DNA from: Limnohabitans sp. 103DPR2
Lineage (GTDB): Bacteria; Pseudomonadota; Gammaproteobacteria; Burkholderiales; Burkholderiaceae_C
DNA length: 64,000 nt
Reading direction: 5' to 3'
NCBI RefSeq assembly: GCF_001412575.1
Contig: NZ_CP011834.1
Location: 1,054,001 to 1,118,000 of the forward strand
A program made the translations under genes and the position numbers. A model generated the notes under the pieces. That model saw nothing but the letters and a program-made list of their open reading frames with translations, made no database searches and was not told the origin of the DNA. This document shows positions 7,874 through 17,668 of this stretch, piece by piece. Each line of letters starts with the position of its first letter. Within the stretch, counting starts at the first letter, position 1.

Positions 7874-8424
7874 GATGCGTCTTGTTTGGGTTTGATGAAG
7901 GGGGCCATGCGTCGCAGTGTGTCGTCGCGGTCGATGAAGTGGTGTTTCAATGATGCCAAGACATGACCTGCAATCAGGGTCACCAAGGTCCAGCTCAAAG
8001 TTTCATGTACCTCTTCGAGCAAGTGACCCAGTGCTTTGTCTTTGCCAATCAAATCAGGTAGGGGTAAAACGCCAAACCACACGGTTTGCACACCTTTGGC
8101 CGAGCTCATCAGCCAGCCTGAGATGGGGATGATCAGCATGAAGGCGTACAAAGCAATGTGACCTGCATGCGCCAATCGCTGCATGTTGATAGACATGCTT
8201 TCTGCATAGGGCGGGGGTGGGCTGATCCAGCGCCATACCAAGCGAACCCAAACCAATGCAAAGATGCTCACGCCGGCCCATTTGTGCCAAGAAAAATATT
8301 GCAACTTCTCGGGCGAGAATTCCATGTCGCTCATGATGCTGCCCAAGACCACCAACCCAAAAATACCAAGTGCCATGGCCCAGTGAAGGGCTTTGGCGAC
8401 GGGGGAGTAAGTACTGCGGTTCAT
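7870..8424 (-). CDS. Cytochrome b561 (CybB-like) membrane haem protein
   Basis: A 184-residue protein with four hydrophobic helices. It starts with YSPVAKALHWAMALGIFGLV (haem-ligand His in ALHW), has SWHKWAGVSIFALVWVRLVWR in the second helix, and further His residues in the third and fourth helices (LAHAGHIALYAFM, LIAGHVLASLKHHFIDRDDTLRRM). The last of these is the standard end of the family. It passes electrons between quinol and periplasmic acceptors such as oxygen or superoxide. It is first in the cytochrome-YceI-YceI operon, 9 bases downstream of the dioxygenase gene, so all four may share a promoter. Confidence 0.93.
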   Translation of the reverse strand: MNRSTYSPVAKALHWAMALGIFGLVVLGSIMSDMEFSPEKLQYFSWHKWAGVSIFALVWVRLVWRWISPPPPYAESMSINMQRLAHAGHIALYAFMLIIPISGWLMSSAKGVQTVWFGVLPLPDLIGKDKALGHLLEEVHETLSWTLVTLIAGHVLASLKHHFIDRDDTLRRMAPFIKPKQDAS

Positions 8425-8433
8425 GTCGTGCCT

Positions 8434-9222
8434 TTAAGTGAATGTGTAGCCGTCCATCGCAATGACATAACTGCTGATGCCGCGATAGAAAGCTTTGGCG
8501 TTGGCATCTTTGCCTGCGGCGCCCATGGCCACAAACAAAGGCAACAAATGATCTTCAGTAGGGTGCGATCGAACACCTTCGCGCGAATGCTGACGATAGT
8601 CCATCATGCGCTGAATATGGTGATTTGTCAGTTCGCTTTCCACCCAATCGGCAAAGCTCTGAACATAGGCGGGTGTTTGTCCGCCTTGCATGGCGGCCAT
8701 TCGGTAATCACCTAAGTTGTGCGTGATGTTGCCAGAGCCAATGACCAAGAAGCCCTTGTGCGTCAGTTCTTCCAAAGCCTCGCCCATGGCCAGCGCATGG
8801 GCCGTGCCGGCATGGCTTTGAATCGACACCGCAATGATGGGAATGTCGGCATCGGGAAACATTTGACGCAGGGGTGTCCAGGCACCGTGATCAAGGCCAC
8901 GTGTGGGATCGGTCGCGACGTTGTCAAAGCGCTTTTGCAAAGCTGCCACCACTTCTTGGGCGCCCTCAGGGCAGCCTGTTGCGGGGTATTTGATTTTGTA
9001 CAGCGCTTCAGGAAATCCGTAAAAGTCGTAAATGGTTTCCAGTTGTGTGGCCGTGCTCACCGTGGGAACGGCCGTGTCCCAGTGAGGGCTGACCACGATG
9101 ATGGCGCGAGGTGTAGGCAACTGGCTGGCCAATTGACTCATGGCAGCGCCTGCTGCGCCAGGGTCTAGCGCAAAGGTGGGCGCGCCGTGAGGCACAAAAA
9201 TGGCGTTGCGAAGGGTTTCCAT
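8434..9222 (-). CDS. DODA-type (class III extradiol) ring-cleavage dioxygenase
   Basis: A 262-residue protein of the YgiD/4,5-DOPA-extradiol-dioxygenase family. It shows FVPHGAPTFAL (metal His), VVSPHWDTAVPTV (second His), the LDHGAWTPLRQMFPDADIPI block and VIGSGNITHNLGDY. These are non-haem iron or zinc enzymes of about 260-270 residues acting on catechols; the natural substrate is often unknown. The ATG at 9222 was chosen because GGAG lies 6-9 bases upstream; a TTG 12 bases earlier is weaker. It is divergent from the LysR gene and probably controlled by it. Confidence 0.9.
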   Translation of the reverse strand: METLRNAIFVPHGAPTFALDPGAAGAAMSQLASQLPTPRAIIVVSPHWDTAVPTVSTATQLETIYDFYGFPEALYKIKYPATGCPEGAQEVVAALQKRFDNVATDPTRGLDHGAWTPLRQMFPDADIPIIAVSIQSHAGTAHALAMGEALEELTHKGFLVIGSGNITHNLGDYRMAAMQGGQTPAYVQSFADWVESELTNHHIQRMMDYRQHSREGVRSHPTEDHLLPLFVAMGAAGKDANAKAFYRGISSYVIAMDGYTFT

Positions 9223-9278
9223 GCAGGTCTCCAAGGGGATGGGCGAACTGTAGGTTTTAAATTGGTTTTAAAAAAGTA

Positions 9279-9310
9279 GCTAATTTGCAAATATTTGTTG
9301 CAAAATTAGC
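9279..9310. promoter_or_regulatory. Inverted repeat in the dioxygenase/LysR intergenic region (probable LysR operator)
   Basis: GCTAATTTGCAA (9279-9290) and TTGCAAAATTAGC (9298-9310) form an almost perfect inverted repeat with 7 bases between the arms. It ends 4 bases before the LysR ATG. LysR regulators bind interrupted palindromes between divergent genes, so this is a good candidate for both autoregulation and control of the dioxygenase operon. Confidence 0.6.
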
Positions 9311-9314
9311 AACA

Positions 9315-10199
9315 ATGGACAAATTCAACGCAATGCAAGTTTTCGTGCGCGTGGCTGAAGCGGGCAGTTTTACAGCTGTTGCCAATCAGCAGAATGTCGC
9401 GCGATCCATGATCACCCGCCAAATTGCTGGGCTGGAAAAACAACTTGGCAGCAAGTTGATTGTTCGCAGCACGCGCAGCCTCACCTTGACCACAGCGGGT
9501 GCGGCTTATCTCGAGCGTTGCCGTGTCATTTTGAACATGGTGGATGCCGCCGAGACCAGCCTTTCGGAAGAGAAGGTGGAGCCACGCGGGCGCATTCGAT
9601 TGGGGCTGCCGCTTAGCTTTGGATTGCAGCGGCTCATGCCCACTTTGGCGGAGTTCTCCAAGCTGCACCCACACATTCAACTCAGCATGGACTTCTCGGA
9701 CAGGCGCTCCAACCTGATTGAAGAAGGCATTGATGTGTCGATTCGCATCACGGCCAACTTGGACCCCAGCGACATCGTTCGCAAATTAGGCGCCTGCAAA
9801 ATCCTCACCTTGGCGTCGCCTGACTATTTGGCGCAACACGGCACACCCAAGCATCCGCGTGATTTGCAAAACCATGAGTGCCTGGCCTATTCCATGGACA
9901 TGAAGCCAGCGAACTGGATTTATGAAGCGGGCGGTAGCAACTTCAACGTACCCATCAGAGGACGCATGATGGCCAACAATGGTGAAGCCCTAATGAAGGC
10001 AACGGCTGCGGGTATTGGCATCACGCGACAACCCGACTTCATTGCACAACCGTTCTTAGACGCTGGTGAAGTGGTGGAAATCTTGAAAAAATTTGCGATG
10101 GACCCGCTTGGCATTTACGCTGTGTTGCCCAGCAATCGCTACATCCCGCATCGGGTTTCGGTGTTGATTGAGTACTTGTCAGCTGCGCTCAAATCTTGA
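9315..10199 (+). CDS. LysR family transcriptional regulator
   Basis: A 294-residue regulator. The winged HTH spans residues 1-60 (MDKFNAMQVFVRVAEAGSFTAVA...ITRQIAGLEKQLG), the linker helix follows, and a periplasmic-binding-like effector domain starts near residue 90 (RGRIRLGLPLSFG). It belongs to the large group of LysR proteins found beside redox or aromatic genes. The ATG at 9315 was chosen over the upstream in-frame start because it begins the HTH as usual; the upstream residues would overlap the operator-like repeat. Regulation of the divergent dioxygenase is the likely role. Confidence 0.95.
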   Translation: MDKFNAMQVFVRVAEAGSFTAVANQQNVARSMITRQIAGLEKQLGSKLIVRSTRSLTLTTAGAAYLERCRVILNMVDAAETSLSEEKVEPRGRIRLGLPLSFGLQRLMPTLAEFSKLHPHIQLSMDFSDRRSNLIEEGIDVSIRITANLDPSDIVRKLGACKILTLASPDYLAQHGTPKHPRDLQNHECLAYSMDMKPANWIYEAGGSNFNVPIRGRMMANNGEALMKATAAGIGITRQPDFIAQPFLDAGEVVEILKKFAMDPLGIYAVLPSNRYIPHRVSVLIEYLSAALKS

Positions 10200-10223
10200 A
10201 ACGCCCTCTAAAATCGAAACAGC

Positions 10224-11954
10224 ATGACACGAGAAGAAATCAAATCCCACACCATCGTCACTTTGGCAAGTGCTGAAGAGATGGCGCTTCAACTTCGCCA
10301 AAGGCGGCAGCTCAAGGGTCGACAAGCTGACGAGACTTCGCTGCAAGAGGTCCAGCAGTTGCTGGGCATGGCGTCCGACGTTCTCAAGGAGCGGCGCGAT
10401 TTGCTGATTGAGCATCTGCACAAGCTCAATGACACGCACCGCGGTTTGCATCAGCGTCACTTGGTGGCATTGGCCAAGCTGATGAACATGGCCATGGCCG
10501 AAGTTTATGAGGTAGCCACGTTCTACCACCACTTTGAAGTCCTTCAAGATGGTGAGCAAGCGCCACAGTTCACAGTGCGTGTCTGCGACGGACTGAGCTG
10601 TGACATGGCGGGTGCGGCCACATTGCTTGGCAAGTTGCAGGCATCGCTGGGTGCTGATCAGGTCAAAGTGGTCGCAGCGCCTTGCATGGGTCGTTGTGAG
10701 CAAGCGCCGGTTGCCGTGGTGCATCAACATGAAATAGGGCATGCGTCCGTAGACCAAGTGATGCAAGCCGTTCAAGCGAAAGCGATTGAAGCTGTGGTGC
10801 CCGACTACATTGACTTCAATGCCTATGTGGCCGATGGTGGTTACGAATTGCTTCAAGCGTTGGACAAAGGTACTTCAGATACAGAAGCCGTCTTGAAAGC
10901 CATGGAGGATTCAGGTCTGCGCGGCTTAGGCGGTGCAGGATTTCCAGCGGGTCGCAAGTGGCGCATTGTGCGCGAGCAAGTTGCGCCTCGCTTGATGGCC
11001 GTCAACATTGATGAAGGTGAGCCAGGCACCTTCAAAGACAGAACTTATTTAGAACGAGATCCCCATCGGTTTTTGGAGGGCATGCTGGTGGCAGCCCATG
11101 TGGTGGGCATTGATGCCATTTACATTTATTTGCGCGACGAATACCATGGCTGTCGAAAAATTTTGGAAACTGAACTGGCCAAGCTTCAAGCCAATGCGCA
11201 AGTGGTCTTGCCCAAGATTGAATTGCGCCGAGGCGCTGGTGCTTATATTTGCGGCGAAGAGTCCGCCATGATTGAAAGCATTGAAGGCAAACGGGGTGAA
11301 CCCCGCATGCGGCCGCCTTACATTGCACAGGTCGGCTTGTTTGGCAGGCCGACGCTGGAACACAACTTTGAAACCCTTTACTGGGTGCGCGACATTGTGC
11401 AAAAAGGACCTGAGTGGTTCTCTGGTTACGGCCGTCACGACCGCAAAGGTTTGCGAAGCTTCAGTGTCAGTGGGCGTGTCAAAAAGCCAGGTGTGAAGCT
11501 GGCGCCTGCAGGCATCACCATTGCAGAGTTGATTGAAGAGTATTGCGGTGGCATGCAAGAAGGCCACAAGTTCTACGCCTACTTGCCCGGCGGTGCTTCT
11601 GGCGGCATTCTGCCTGCATCTTTGAAAGACATTCCGCTCGACTTTGACACCCTGCAAGCCTATGGCTGCTTTATTGGTTCAGCGGCGGTCATTGTGTTGG
11701 GGCATCAAGACTCAGCACGGCACGCTGCGCTCAACATGATGAACTTCTTTGCACACGAAAGTTGTGGGCAGTGCACGCCTTGTCGCGTGGGAACTGCCAA
11801 AGCTGTTCAGCTGATGCAAGCCCCTGTTTGGGACGCCACCACCTTGGAAGATTTAAACCAAGTGATGAGCGACGCTTCGATTTGCGGTTTGGGACAAGCG
11901 GCCCCCAATCCCATTCGATGTGTCCAAAAATATTTCCCACAGGAGATCATCTAA
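10224..11954 (+). CDS. fdhB: NAD-dependent formate dehydrogenase, diaphorase (beta) subunit, NuoE-NuoF fusion
   Basis: A 576-residue flavoprotein fused from two complex-I-like modules. Residues about 40-190 resemble NuoE, with [2Fe-2S] ligands Cys121, 126, 154 and 158. Residues about 225-575 resemble NuoF, with the NADH/FMN motif GLRGLGGAGFPAGRKW at 231-246 and [4Fe-4S] ligands in SCGQCTPC (514, 517, 520) plus Cys554. The NuoE/NuoF fusion is known from the tungsten/molybdenum formate dehydrogenase 1 of Methylobacterium. It receives electrons from the alpha subunit and reduces NAD+ in the cytoplasm. The alpha subunit ATG follows its stop by one base position. Confidence 0.93.
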   Translation: MTREEIKSHTIVTLASAEEMALQLRQRRQLKGRQADETSLQEVQQLLGMASDVLKERRDLLIEHLHKLNDTHRGLHQRHLVALAKLMNMAMAEVYEVATFYHHFEVLQDGEQAPQFTVRVCDGLSCDMAGAATLLGKLQASLGADQVKVVAAPCMGRCEQAPVAVVHQHEIGHASVDQVMQAVQAKAIEAVVPDYIDFNAYVADGGYELLQALDKGTSDTEAVLKAMEDSGLRGLGGAGFPAGRKWRIVREQVAPRLMAVNIDEGEPGTFKDRTYLERDPHRFLEGMLVAAHVVGIDAIYIYLRDEYHGCRKILETELAKLQANAQVVLPKIELRRGAGAYICGEESAMIESIEGKRGEPRMRPPYIAQVGLFGRPTLEHNFETLYWVRDIVQKGPEWFSGYGRHDRKGLRSFSVSGRVKKPGVKLAPAGITIAELIEEYCGGMQEGHKFYAYLPGGASGGILPASLKDIPLDFDTLQAYGCFIGSAAVIVLGHQDSARHAALNMMNFFAHESCGQCTPCRVGTAKAVQLMQAPVWDATTLEDLNQVMSDASICGLGQAAPNPIRCVQKYFPQEII

Positions 11955-14813
11955 ATGAACGCCCCTGTGTCCAAAGAATTGCTGGCGCCACCTAGCGTTG
12001 AATTCAAACTCAATGACCAAACCGTGGTCGGCTTTGAAGGTGAGTCCATTCTCAATGCGGCCAAGCGACATGGCATTGAGATTCCGCACCTCTGCTACAA
12101 AGAAGGCATGCGCGCAGATGGCAATTGCCGTGCATGCGTGGTGGAAATCAAAGGCGAAAGAACGCTGGCCCCCAGCTGCTGCCGCAATGTCACCCCAGGC
12201 CTTGAGGTCTTGAGCCAAAGCCTTCGCGCCAAAAAGAGCCAAGAGATGGTGTTGGAGTTGTTGCTGTCGGATATGCCTGATCAGGGTTACAAATGGACAG
12301 AAGCAGGGCAACATGGTGAGCTGAGCGATTGGGCGCAGGCCATGAATGTCACGGTCAGACCTGAACTTCAAAGTCTGCGGCGGGAGCAGCCTTCGGCTGA
12401 TGTCTCGCATCCGGCCATGGCTGTCAACTTAGATGCATGCATTCAGTGCAACCGATGTGTTCGTGCTTGTCGTGAAGAGCAAGTGAACGATGTCATCGGC
12501 TATGCACATCGCGGTGCGCACAGTCAAATTGTGTTTGATGTGCAAGACGACATGGGCAGTAGCAGTTGCGTTGCTTGTGGCGAGTGTGTGCAGGCTTGCC
12601 CTACCGGGGCACTGATGCCCAAGACGCAAGTGGGCTCGCAAGTGGTTGATCAAAAAATCGACTCTGTGTGCCCCTTCTGCGGTGTGGGCTGCTTGCTCAC
12701 TTACAACGTGAAAGACAATCGCATTGTGAGTGTGGAGGGGCGAGATGGTCCCGCCAACCACAATCGCCTTTGTGTCAAAGGTCGTTTTGGATTTGATTAC
12801 ATCCAGCACCCGCAGCGTCTCACAGTACCGCTGATTCGCAAAGCAGGCGTGCCCAAGGACCCAGAAGCCATTCAACACCTCAATCGCAATGCCGCGCAGT
12901 GGTCTGATGTTTTCAGAGAAGCCACATGGGAAGAGGCGCTGGCCATAGGTGCTGGCAAATTGAAACAATTGCGAGATGTGCACGGCCCTAAATCTTTGGC
13001 GGGCTTTGGTTCCGCCAAAGGCAGCAACGAAGAAGCCTACTTGTTCCAAAAATTGGTGCGAACAGGCTTTGGCTCTAACAACGTTGACCATTGCACGCGC
13101 TTGTGCCATGCCTCTAGCGTGTCTGCATTGCTAGAGGGCGTTGGCTCTGCCGCTGTCAGCAATCAGGTGAACGATGTGGAACATGCTGGCTTGATTTTGG
13201 TCATAGGTTCCAACCCTACAGCCAACCATCCTGTGGCCGCTACCTGGATGAAAAACGCTGCCAAGCGCGGGACCAAGATTGTCTTGGCAGATCCCCGTGT
13301 CACCGACATTGGCAAACACGCTTGGCGCACATTGCAGTTCAAGCCCGATACCGATGTGGCCATGCTCAATGCACTGATCTACACCGTGATTGAAGAAGGC
13401 TTGGTCGATCAGGATTTCATTCAAACACGTGCCAACAACTACGAAGCACTTAAGCAAAATATTCAGGGCTATAGCCCCGAAGCCATGGCGCCCATATGCG
13501 GCGTACCGGCAGCAACGTTGCGTGAAGTCGCGCGTGAATTTGCCACCAGTAAAGCGGCGATGATTTTGTGGGGCATGGGTGTCAGTCAACATGTGCATGG
13601 CACCGACAATGCGCGTTGCCTCATTGCCTTGGTTACAGTAACAGGACAGATTGGAAAACCCGGTTCAGGCCTGCATCCCTTGCGCGGTCAAAACAACGTG
13701 CAGGGTGCCAGCGATGCGGGCCTCATTCCTATGATGTACCCTAACTACCAACGCGTCTCTAACCCCGATACCCACGCTTGGTTTGAAAAATTTTGGAACA
13801 CACCCTTAGACAGTCAACCCGGCTACACCGTTGTCGAGATCATGCACAAGGCCTTAGCCGATGACGCAGATCCGCACAAAATTCGCGGCATGTATGTCAT
13901 GGGCGAAAACCCCGCCATGAGCGATCCAGATTTGAACCATGCAAGGCATGCCTTGGCATCGCTAGAGCACTTGGTGGTGCAAGATATTTTCATGACCGAA
14001 ACCGCGTGGTTGGCCGATGTGGTTTTGCCTGCAACGGCATGGCCAGAAAAAACTGGCACCGTGACCAACACCGATCGCATGGTGCAAATGGGTCGACAAG
14101 CTGTGGATGCACCAGGCCATGCCAAGGCTGATTTGTGGATCGTTCAGCAAATGGCCAAAGGCATGGGCTTGAATTGGCACTATGAAGGTGAGCATCATGG
14201 TGTGGCGGCGGTCTACGAAGAAATGCGCCAAGCCATGCACGAAGTGATCAGCGGCATTTCATGGGATCGCTTGGCGCGCGAGTCCAGTGTCACGTACCCT
14301 TGCCTGACAGAAGAAGACCCAGGCGAGCCCATCGTCTTCAAAGAGCATTTCGCAACAGACGATGGCCGGGTTCATTTGGTGCCAGCTGACATCATTCCTG
14401 CCAATGAGAGACCCGACGCGCAATATCCCTTTGTGCTGATCACGGGCAGGCAGCTCGAGCACTGGCACACGGGTAGCATGACGCGAAGAGCCACCGTGCT
14501 TGATGCCATTGAACCTGAAGCAACGGCGTCTTTGTGTGGTGCTGATTTGCTGTCCTTGGGAGTGAATGCGGGCGACGTCATCACCTTGACTTCACGGCGT
14601 GGCGAAGTGACTTTGCGGGTTCGTCGTGACGATGGCACACCGCAAGGCGCCGTGTTTGTACCCTTTGCTTATTATGAGGCGGCAGCCAATTTAATGACCA
14701 ATGCCGCGCTTGACCCGGTTGGCAAAATTCCTGAATTCAAATATTGCGCCATTGCCGTCAAGGCAGGCGGCCAATTGTCGGAAGCTGTGGGATTTTTTCA
14801 AGCGCCTGCGTGA
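11955..14813 (+). CDS. fdhA: NAD-dependent formate dehydrogenase, catalytic (alpha) subunit
   Basis: A 952-residue Mo/W-bis-MGD oxidoreductase. In order: [2Fe-2S] ferredoxin domain (Cys47, 58, 61, 75 or 76); two [4Fe-4S] clusters (Cys162/165/168/172 and 205/208/211/215); the catalytic-domain [4Fe-4S] cluster (Cys239/242/246/273). The formate dehydrogenase active site TRLCHASS follows, with Cys384 as metal ligand and His385, and the molybdopterin domains run to the C-terminus. The His-Cys3 cluster motif that NuoG and some FdsA proteins carry between residues 80 and 160 is not visible. It oxidises formate to CO2 and feeds electrons to the beta subunit. No fdhD chaperone gene is nearby. It overlaps queC tail-to-tail by 16 bases. 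Confidence 0.95.
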   Translation: MNAPVSKELLAPPSVEFKLNDQTVVGFEGESILNAAKRHGIEIPHLCYKEGMRADGNCRACVVEIKGERTLAPSCCRNVTPGLEVLSQSLRAKKSQEMVLELLLSDMPDQGYKWTEAGQHGELSDWAQAMNVTVRPELQSLRREQPSADVSHPAMAVNLDACIQCNRCVRACREEQVNDVIGYAHRGAHSQIVFDVQDDMGSSSCVACGECVQACPTGALMPKTQVGSQVVDQKIDSVCPFCGVGCLLTYNVKDNRIVSVEGRDGPANHNRLCVKGRFGFDYIQHPQRLTVPLIRKAGVPKDPEAIQHLNRNAAQWSDVFREATWEEALAIGAGKLKQLRDVHGPKSLAGFGSAKGSNEEAYLFQKLVRTGFGSNNVDHCTRLCHASSVSALLEGVGSAAVSNQVNDVEHAGLILVIGSNPTANHPVAATWMKNAAKRGTKIVLADPRVTDIGKHAWRTLQFKPDTDVAMLNALIYTVIEEGLVDQDFIQTRANNYEALKQNIQGYSPEAMAPICGVPAATLREVAREFATSKAAMILWGMGVSQHVHGTDNARCLIALVTVTGQIGKPGSGLHPLRGQNNVQGASDAGLIPMMYPNYQRVSNPDTHAWFEKFWNTPLDSQPGYTVVEIMHKALADDADPHKIRGMYVMGENPAMSDPDLNHARHALASLEHLVVQDIFMTETAWLADVVLPATAWPEKTGTVTNTDRMVQMGRQAVDAPGHAKADLWIVQQMAKGMGLNWHYEGEHHGVAAVYEEMRQAMHEVISGISWDRLARESSVTYPCLTEEDPGEPIVFKEHFATDDGRVHLVPADIIPANERPDAQYPFVLITGRQLEHWHTGSMTRRATVLDAIEPEATASLCGADLLSLGVNAGDVITLTSRRGEVTLRVRRDDGTPQGAVFVPFAYYEAAANLMTNAALDPVGKIPEFKYCAIAVKAGGQLSEAVGFFQAPA

Positions 14814-15520
14814 GGACTTTGTTTTTTGTAGCGCTCATGCCCCGTGCGACGCAAATCGCAAGCGGGGCAGGTGTTGCAGCCGTAACCCCAAGCGTAGCGG
14901 TGCGTGCGGTCACCCAAGTAGCAAGTGTGAGTTTCTTCTTCGATCAAAGAAACCAAAGTCTGTCCGCCTAATTTCTCTGCCATGGTCCAGGTCTGCGCTT
15001 TGTCGAGCCACATCAAGGGTGTCTCGAGCACCAAGCGCGTGTCCAGGCCCAAACTCAAAGCCACTTGGAGCGCTTTGAGGGTGTCGTCTCGGCAATCAGG
15101 GTAACCAGAGTAATCAGTTTCGCACATGCCGCCCACAATCATTTTGAGTTGGCGACGGTAAGCAATGGTGGCAGCAAAGGTGAGGAACAACAAATTGCGA
15201 CCTGGCACAAAGGTGTTGGGCAAGCCGTTTTGCTGCATCTCAATGGCTTTGTCGGCTGTGAGTGCCGTGTTGCTGATTTGCCCCAGCAAGCTGAGGTCTA
15301 GCATGTGGTCTTCGCCAAGCTTGTGGGCCCACTGCGGAAATTGTTGCTTGATGCCTTTGATGAAGTGTTCGCGGCAGGCCAATTCAATGACGTGCCGCTG
15401 GCCATACTGAAAGCCAATGGTTTCAACGCGCTCGTATCTTTCGAGTGCCCAAGCCAAGCAGGTGGCGGAGTCTTGGCCACCTGAAAACAGGACAAGGGCA
15501 GAGGTGTTGAAAGTGGACAT
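14798..15520 (-). CDS. queC: 7-cyano-7-deazaguanine synthase QueC
   Basis: A 240-residue enzyme that turns 7-carboxy-7-deazaguanine into preQ0 with ATP and ammonia, a step of queuosine synthesis in the cytoplasm. The PP-loop SGGQDS is at residues 14-19. The zinc cysteines sit near the C-terminus in [17 protein letters not shown], and [15 protein letters not shown] is a conserved middle block. Length is normal. It is convergent with fdhA, and the last codons overlap. The other que genes are not in the window. Confidence 0.96.
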   Translation of the reverse strand: MSTFNTSALVLFSGGQDSATCLAWALERYERVETIGFQYGQRHVIELACREHFIKGIKQQFPQWAHKLGEDHMLDLSLLGQISNTALTADKAIEMQQNGLPNTFVPGRNLLFLTFAATIAYRRQLKMIVGGMCETDYSGYPDCRDDTLKALQVALSLGLDTRLVLETPLMWLDKAQTWTMAEKLGGQTLVSLIEEETHTCYLGDRTHRYAWGYGCNTCPACDLRRTGHERYKKQSPHAGA

Positions 15521-15553
15521 TGAAATTGCGCAGAAGCTGAAGTTCTGGCAATT

Positions 15554-16498
15554 TTATTTCTTTAACAGGTGCTTGCGCCTTATCACATCAATCCAGACCG
15601 CCACAATGACCACGGCACCAATGGCCATCATCTGTTTGAACTGAGAGACTTCCATCAAGTTCATGCCATTGCGAATCATGGTGATCAGCACAGCACCTAG
15701 CAAGCTGCCCCAAATGCTACCCCGGCCACCAAACAACGAGGTGCCGCCCAAAATCACAGCAGCTATGGCATCGAGTTCAAACATCTGCGCCATCTTGCCG
15801 CTGGACGAATCCATGCGGGCCATCAACACGATGGCACCCAATGCACAAGACAAACCCGAGATGACGTACACACCCAGCTTGTACCAACGGATGTTGATGC
15901 CGACTTGGCGCGCGCCCATTTCATTCGAGCCCATGGCGTACACATAGCGGCCAATTTTGGTGCTCGACAAAATGAAGGCCATCACCACAAAGAAGATGCC
16001 CGTGATCAGTGTGGGCATGGGAATGCCCAACACTTGTCCGTAGCCCAAGAAGGGCAGGGGATCGGGCAAGCCAGCGTTGTCAAAGCCGCCCGTCAGGTCA
16101 AACGCCAATCCGCGCCACAAGGTCAGGCCACCCAAGGTGACGATGAAGGCGGGAATGCCCACAAACGCCACCAAGTAGCCATTGAACAAACCCACTGCAG
16201 CGCCAATGCCCAATGCCACCAGCATGGCCGCATAAGGATCGACGCCCACCTTGATCATCAAGTGGCCGGCCACTGCGCCGGCCAAGGCGGTGAGCGCGCC
16301 CACCGCCAAATCCACGCCGCCCGTCAAGATCACAAAAGTTTGACCGCCCGCCAACAAGGCAATGACCGAGGCTTGCACCAAGATATTGGACAAATTGCCA
16401 GTCGTTAAGAAGTACGGTGAAGCCACTGTGAGCAGTGCGCCCAATACGAGCACTGCCACCAGGGCGCCGTACCATTCTTGTCGGGTGATTGATTTCAT
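15554..16498 (-). CDS. Sugar ABC transporter permease (RbsC/FrcC-like)
   Basis: A 314-residue permease of the ribose/xylose/fructose class (BPD_transp_2) with 8-10 hydrophobic segments. Markers are FVILTGGVDLAVGALTALAGA, GIPAFIVTLGGLTLWRGLAFDLTGG and AIAAVILGGTSLFGGRGSIWGS. It forms the channel for the binding protein encoded just upstream and for the ATPase in the divergent unit. It is 19 bases downstream of the binding-protein gene in the same operon. The sugar is not readable; the closest known arrangement is FrcBCA (fructose/mannose/ribose). Confidence 0.93.
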   Translation of the reverse strand: MKSITRQEWYGALVAVLVLGALLTVASPYFLTTGNLSNILVQASVIALLAGGQTFVILTGGVDLAVGALTALAGAVAGHLMIKVGVDPYAAMLVALGIGAAVGLFNGYLVAFVGIPAFIVTLGGLTLWRGLAFDLTGGFDNAGLPDPLPFLGYGQVLGIPMPTLITGIFFVVMAFILSSTKIGRYVYAMGSNEMGARQVGINIRWYKLGVYVISGLSCALGAIVLMARMDSSSGKMAQMFELDAIAAVILGGTSLFGGRGSIWGSLLGAVLITMIRNGMNLMEVSQFKQMMAIGAVVIVAVWIDVIRRKHLLKK

Positions 16499-16517
16499 GT
16501 CTGAGAGCGATCGTGAA

Positions 16518-17483
16518 TTACTTGGCTTTGACTTTCATGAACTGACCCACGCCCGAGTCGGCTGCGAATTTGTCCACGTTGGAGGGCAGCACCAAGAATG
16601 AACCGGTGTCGATGCGGGCTTCAACCTTTTTGCCTTGTGCGGCAGCGACGGCAGTTTCCACGCCCACTTGGCCAATCTTGGCCAACATTTGTGCCGCGTT
16701 GGCTTGTTGCCAGCCTTGCTTCATCATGTCCAAGCCGCCGGGTGAACCGTCAAAGCCTGCGATTTTGATGTCGCCTGGTTTTTTGCCTGCAGCCATCAAT
16801 GCAGCTTTTGCGCCCAATGCACCGCCGTCCCATGCACAAGCAATCACCTTGGCATTGGGGTTGCTGCGAAGAGCTGCTTCCACGCCGTTTTGCGCCATGG
16901 TCTGGTCCCATGTTGTGGGCACTTCCACAATCTTCACGTTCTTACGGCCAGCGTTCAAGGCGTCAATGAAACCCTTCTTGCGCTCTTGACCTGTGGACTG
17001 ACCTTGGTCGCCTGTCACGTAAATCACGGTGTCGCCATCTTTGATCTCGCCAGCGGCCCACTTGCCTTGCACGTTGGCGGCTTTGATGTTGTCGGTCGCC
17101 ACATACGAAGTGATCTTGGCACCGGTGATGCCTGTATCGACTGCCACCACGGCAATGCCAGCGGCCAAAGCTTTGTTGATGGCGGGGGCAATGCCTGCTG
17201 AATCAACAGGGGCGATGGCAATGGCGTTGACCTTGCGCGTGATCATGTCTTCCACGATGGCCAGTTGTTTGGAGAGCTCACCTTTTTCGGCAGCCAGTTC
17301 AATGAACTTGACGCCAGGTGCAGAGCCAGCTTTCTTGGCGCCGCCGTTGATCAGGGTCCAACCTTCATTGGTGTTGCCGTTGGTGATGTAGGCCACGGTC
17401 ACGTCGGCCGCCATGGCCGAGGTGAACAAAGTGGCTGCAGCTGCCGCAATGGCCAAACGGCCAAAAGTACGTTTTGTGATCAT
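16518..17483 (-). CDS. Sugar ABC transporter periplasmic binding protein (RbsB/FrcB-like)
   Basis: A 321-residue protein with a cleavable signal peptide (LAIAAAAATLFTSAMAA) and a type-I sugar-binding fold. It shows VAYITNGNTNEGWTLINGGAK, NAIAIAPVDSAGIAPAINKALAAGI (the DS..PAI strand typical of RbsB/XylF relatives), YVTGDQGQSTG and GFDGSPGG. It should collect a pentose or hexose in the periplasm. The start at 17483 follows a purine-rich GGAGATACCCC stretch; the longer open frame upstream is not supported. It is divergent from the ATPase gene, with a ROK-type operator candidate in between. Confidence 0.93.
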   Translation of the reverse strand: MITKRTFGRLAIAAAAATLFTSAMAADVTVAYITNGNTNEGWTLINGGAKKAGSAPGVKFIELAAEKGELSKQLAIVEDMITRKVNAIAIAPVDSAGIAPAINKALAAGIAVVAVDTGITGAKITSYVATDNIKAANVQGKWAAGEIKDGDTVIYVTGDQGQSTGQERKKGFIDALNAGRKNVKIVEVPTTWDQTMAQNGVEAALRSNPNAKVIACAWDGGALGAKAALMAAGKKPGDIKIAGFDGSPGGLDMMKQGWQQANAAQMLAKIGQVGVETAVAAAQGKKVEARIDTGSFLVLPSNVDKFAADSGVGQFMKVKAK

Positions 17484-17563
17484 GGGGTATCTCCGTTGTT
17501 TGAGGTTATGAAGCCAGAAATTCCTTTTACTGACTGCCGGTGTATTTGAATCGAAAAGCCGAC

Positions 17564-17588
17564 TAAGTAAACCTAGTAGTTTTACTAA
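17564..17588. promoter_or_regulatory. Candidate ROK-repressor operator between the divergent sugar-transport units
   Basis: TAAGTAAAC (17564-17572) and GTTTTACTAA (17579-17588) form an imperfect palindrome around CTAGTA. The pattern TTAGTAAA...TTTACTTA resembles the AGTTTxxx...AAACT-type sites of XylR/NagC-class ROK repressors. It sits between the binding-protein and ATPase starts, and the local ROK regulator is the obvious ligand-dependent binder. Confidence 0.5.
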
Positions 17589-17668
17589 TGCAATGTTTTT
17601 GAAAATCCGCGATGCTTGCGACCCATGGAAAGTTTGTGCGCCTGCTGCGCCCCTTTGGGATCTTGAAA

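Noticed and set aside
12429..13109. Minus-strand open frame of 226 codons opposite fdhA
   Set aside because: Overlaps the iron-sulfur and catalytic regions of fdhA, which are unambiguous.
15905..16408. Plus-strand open frame opposite the sugar permease
   Set aside because: His/Gln-rich shadow of a clear permease gene; no start signal.
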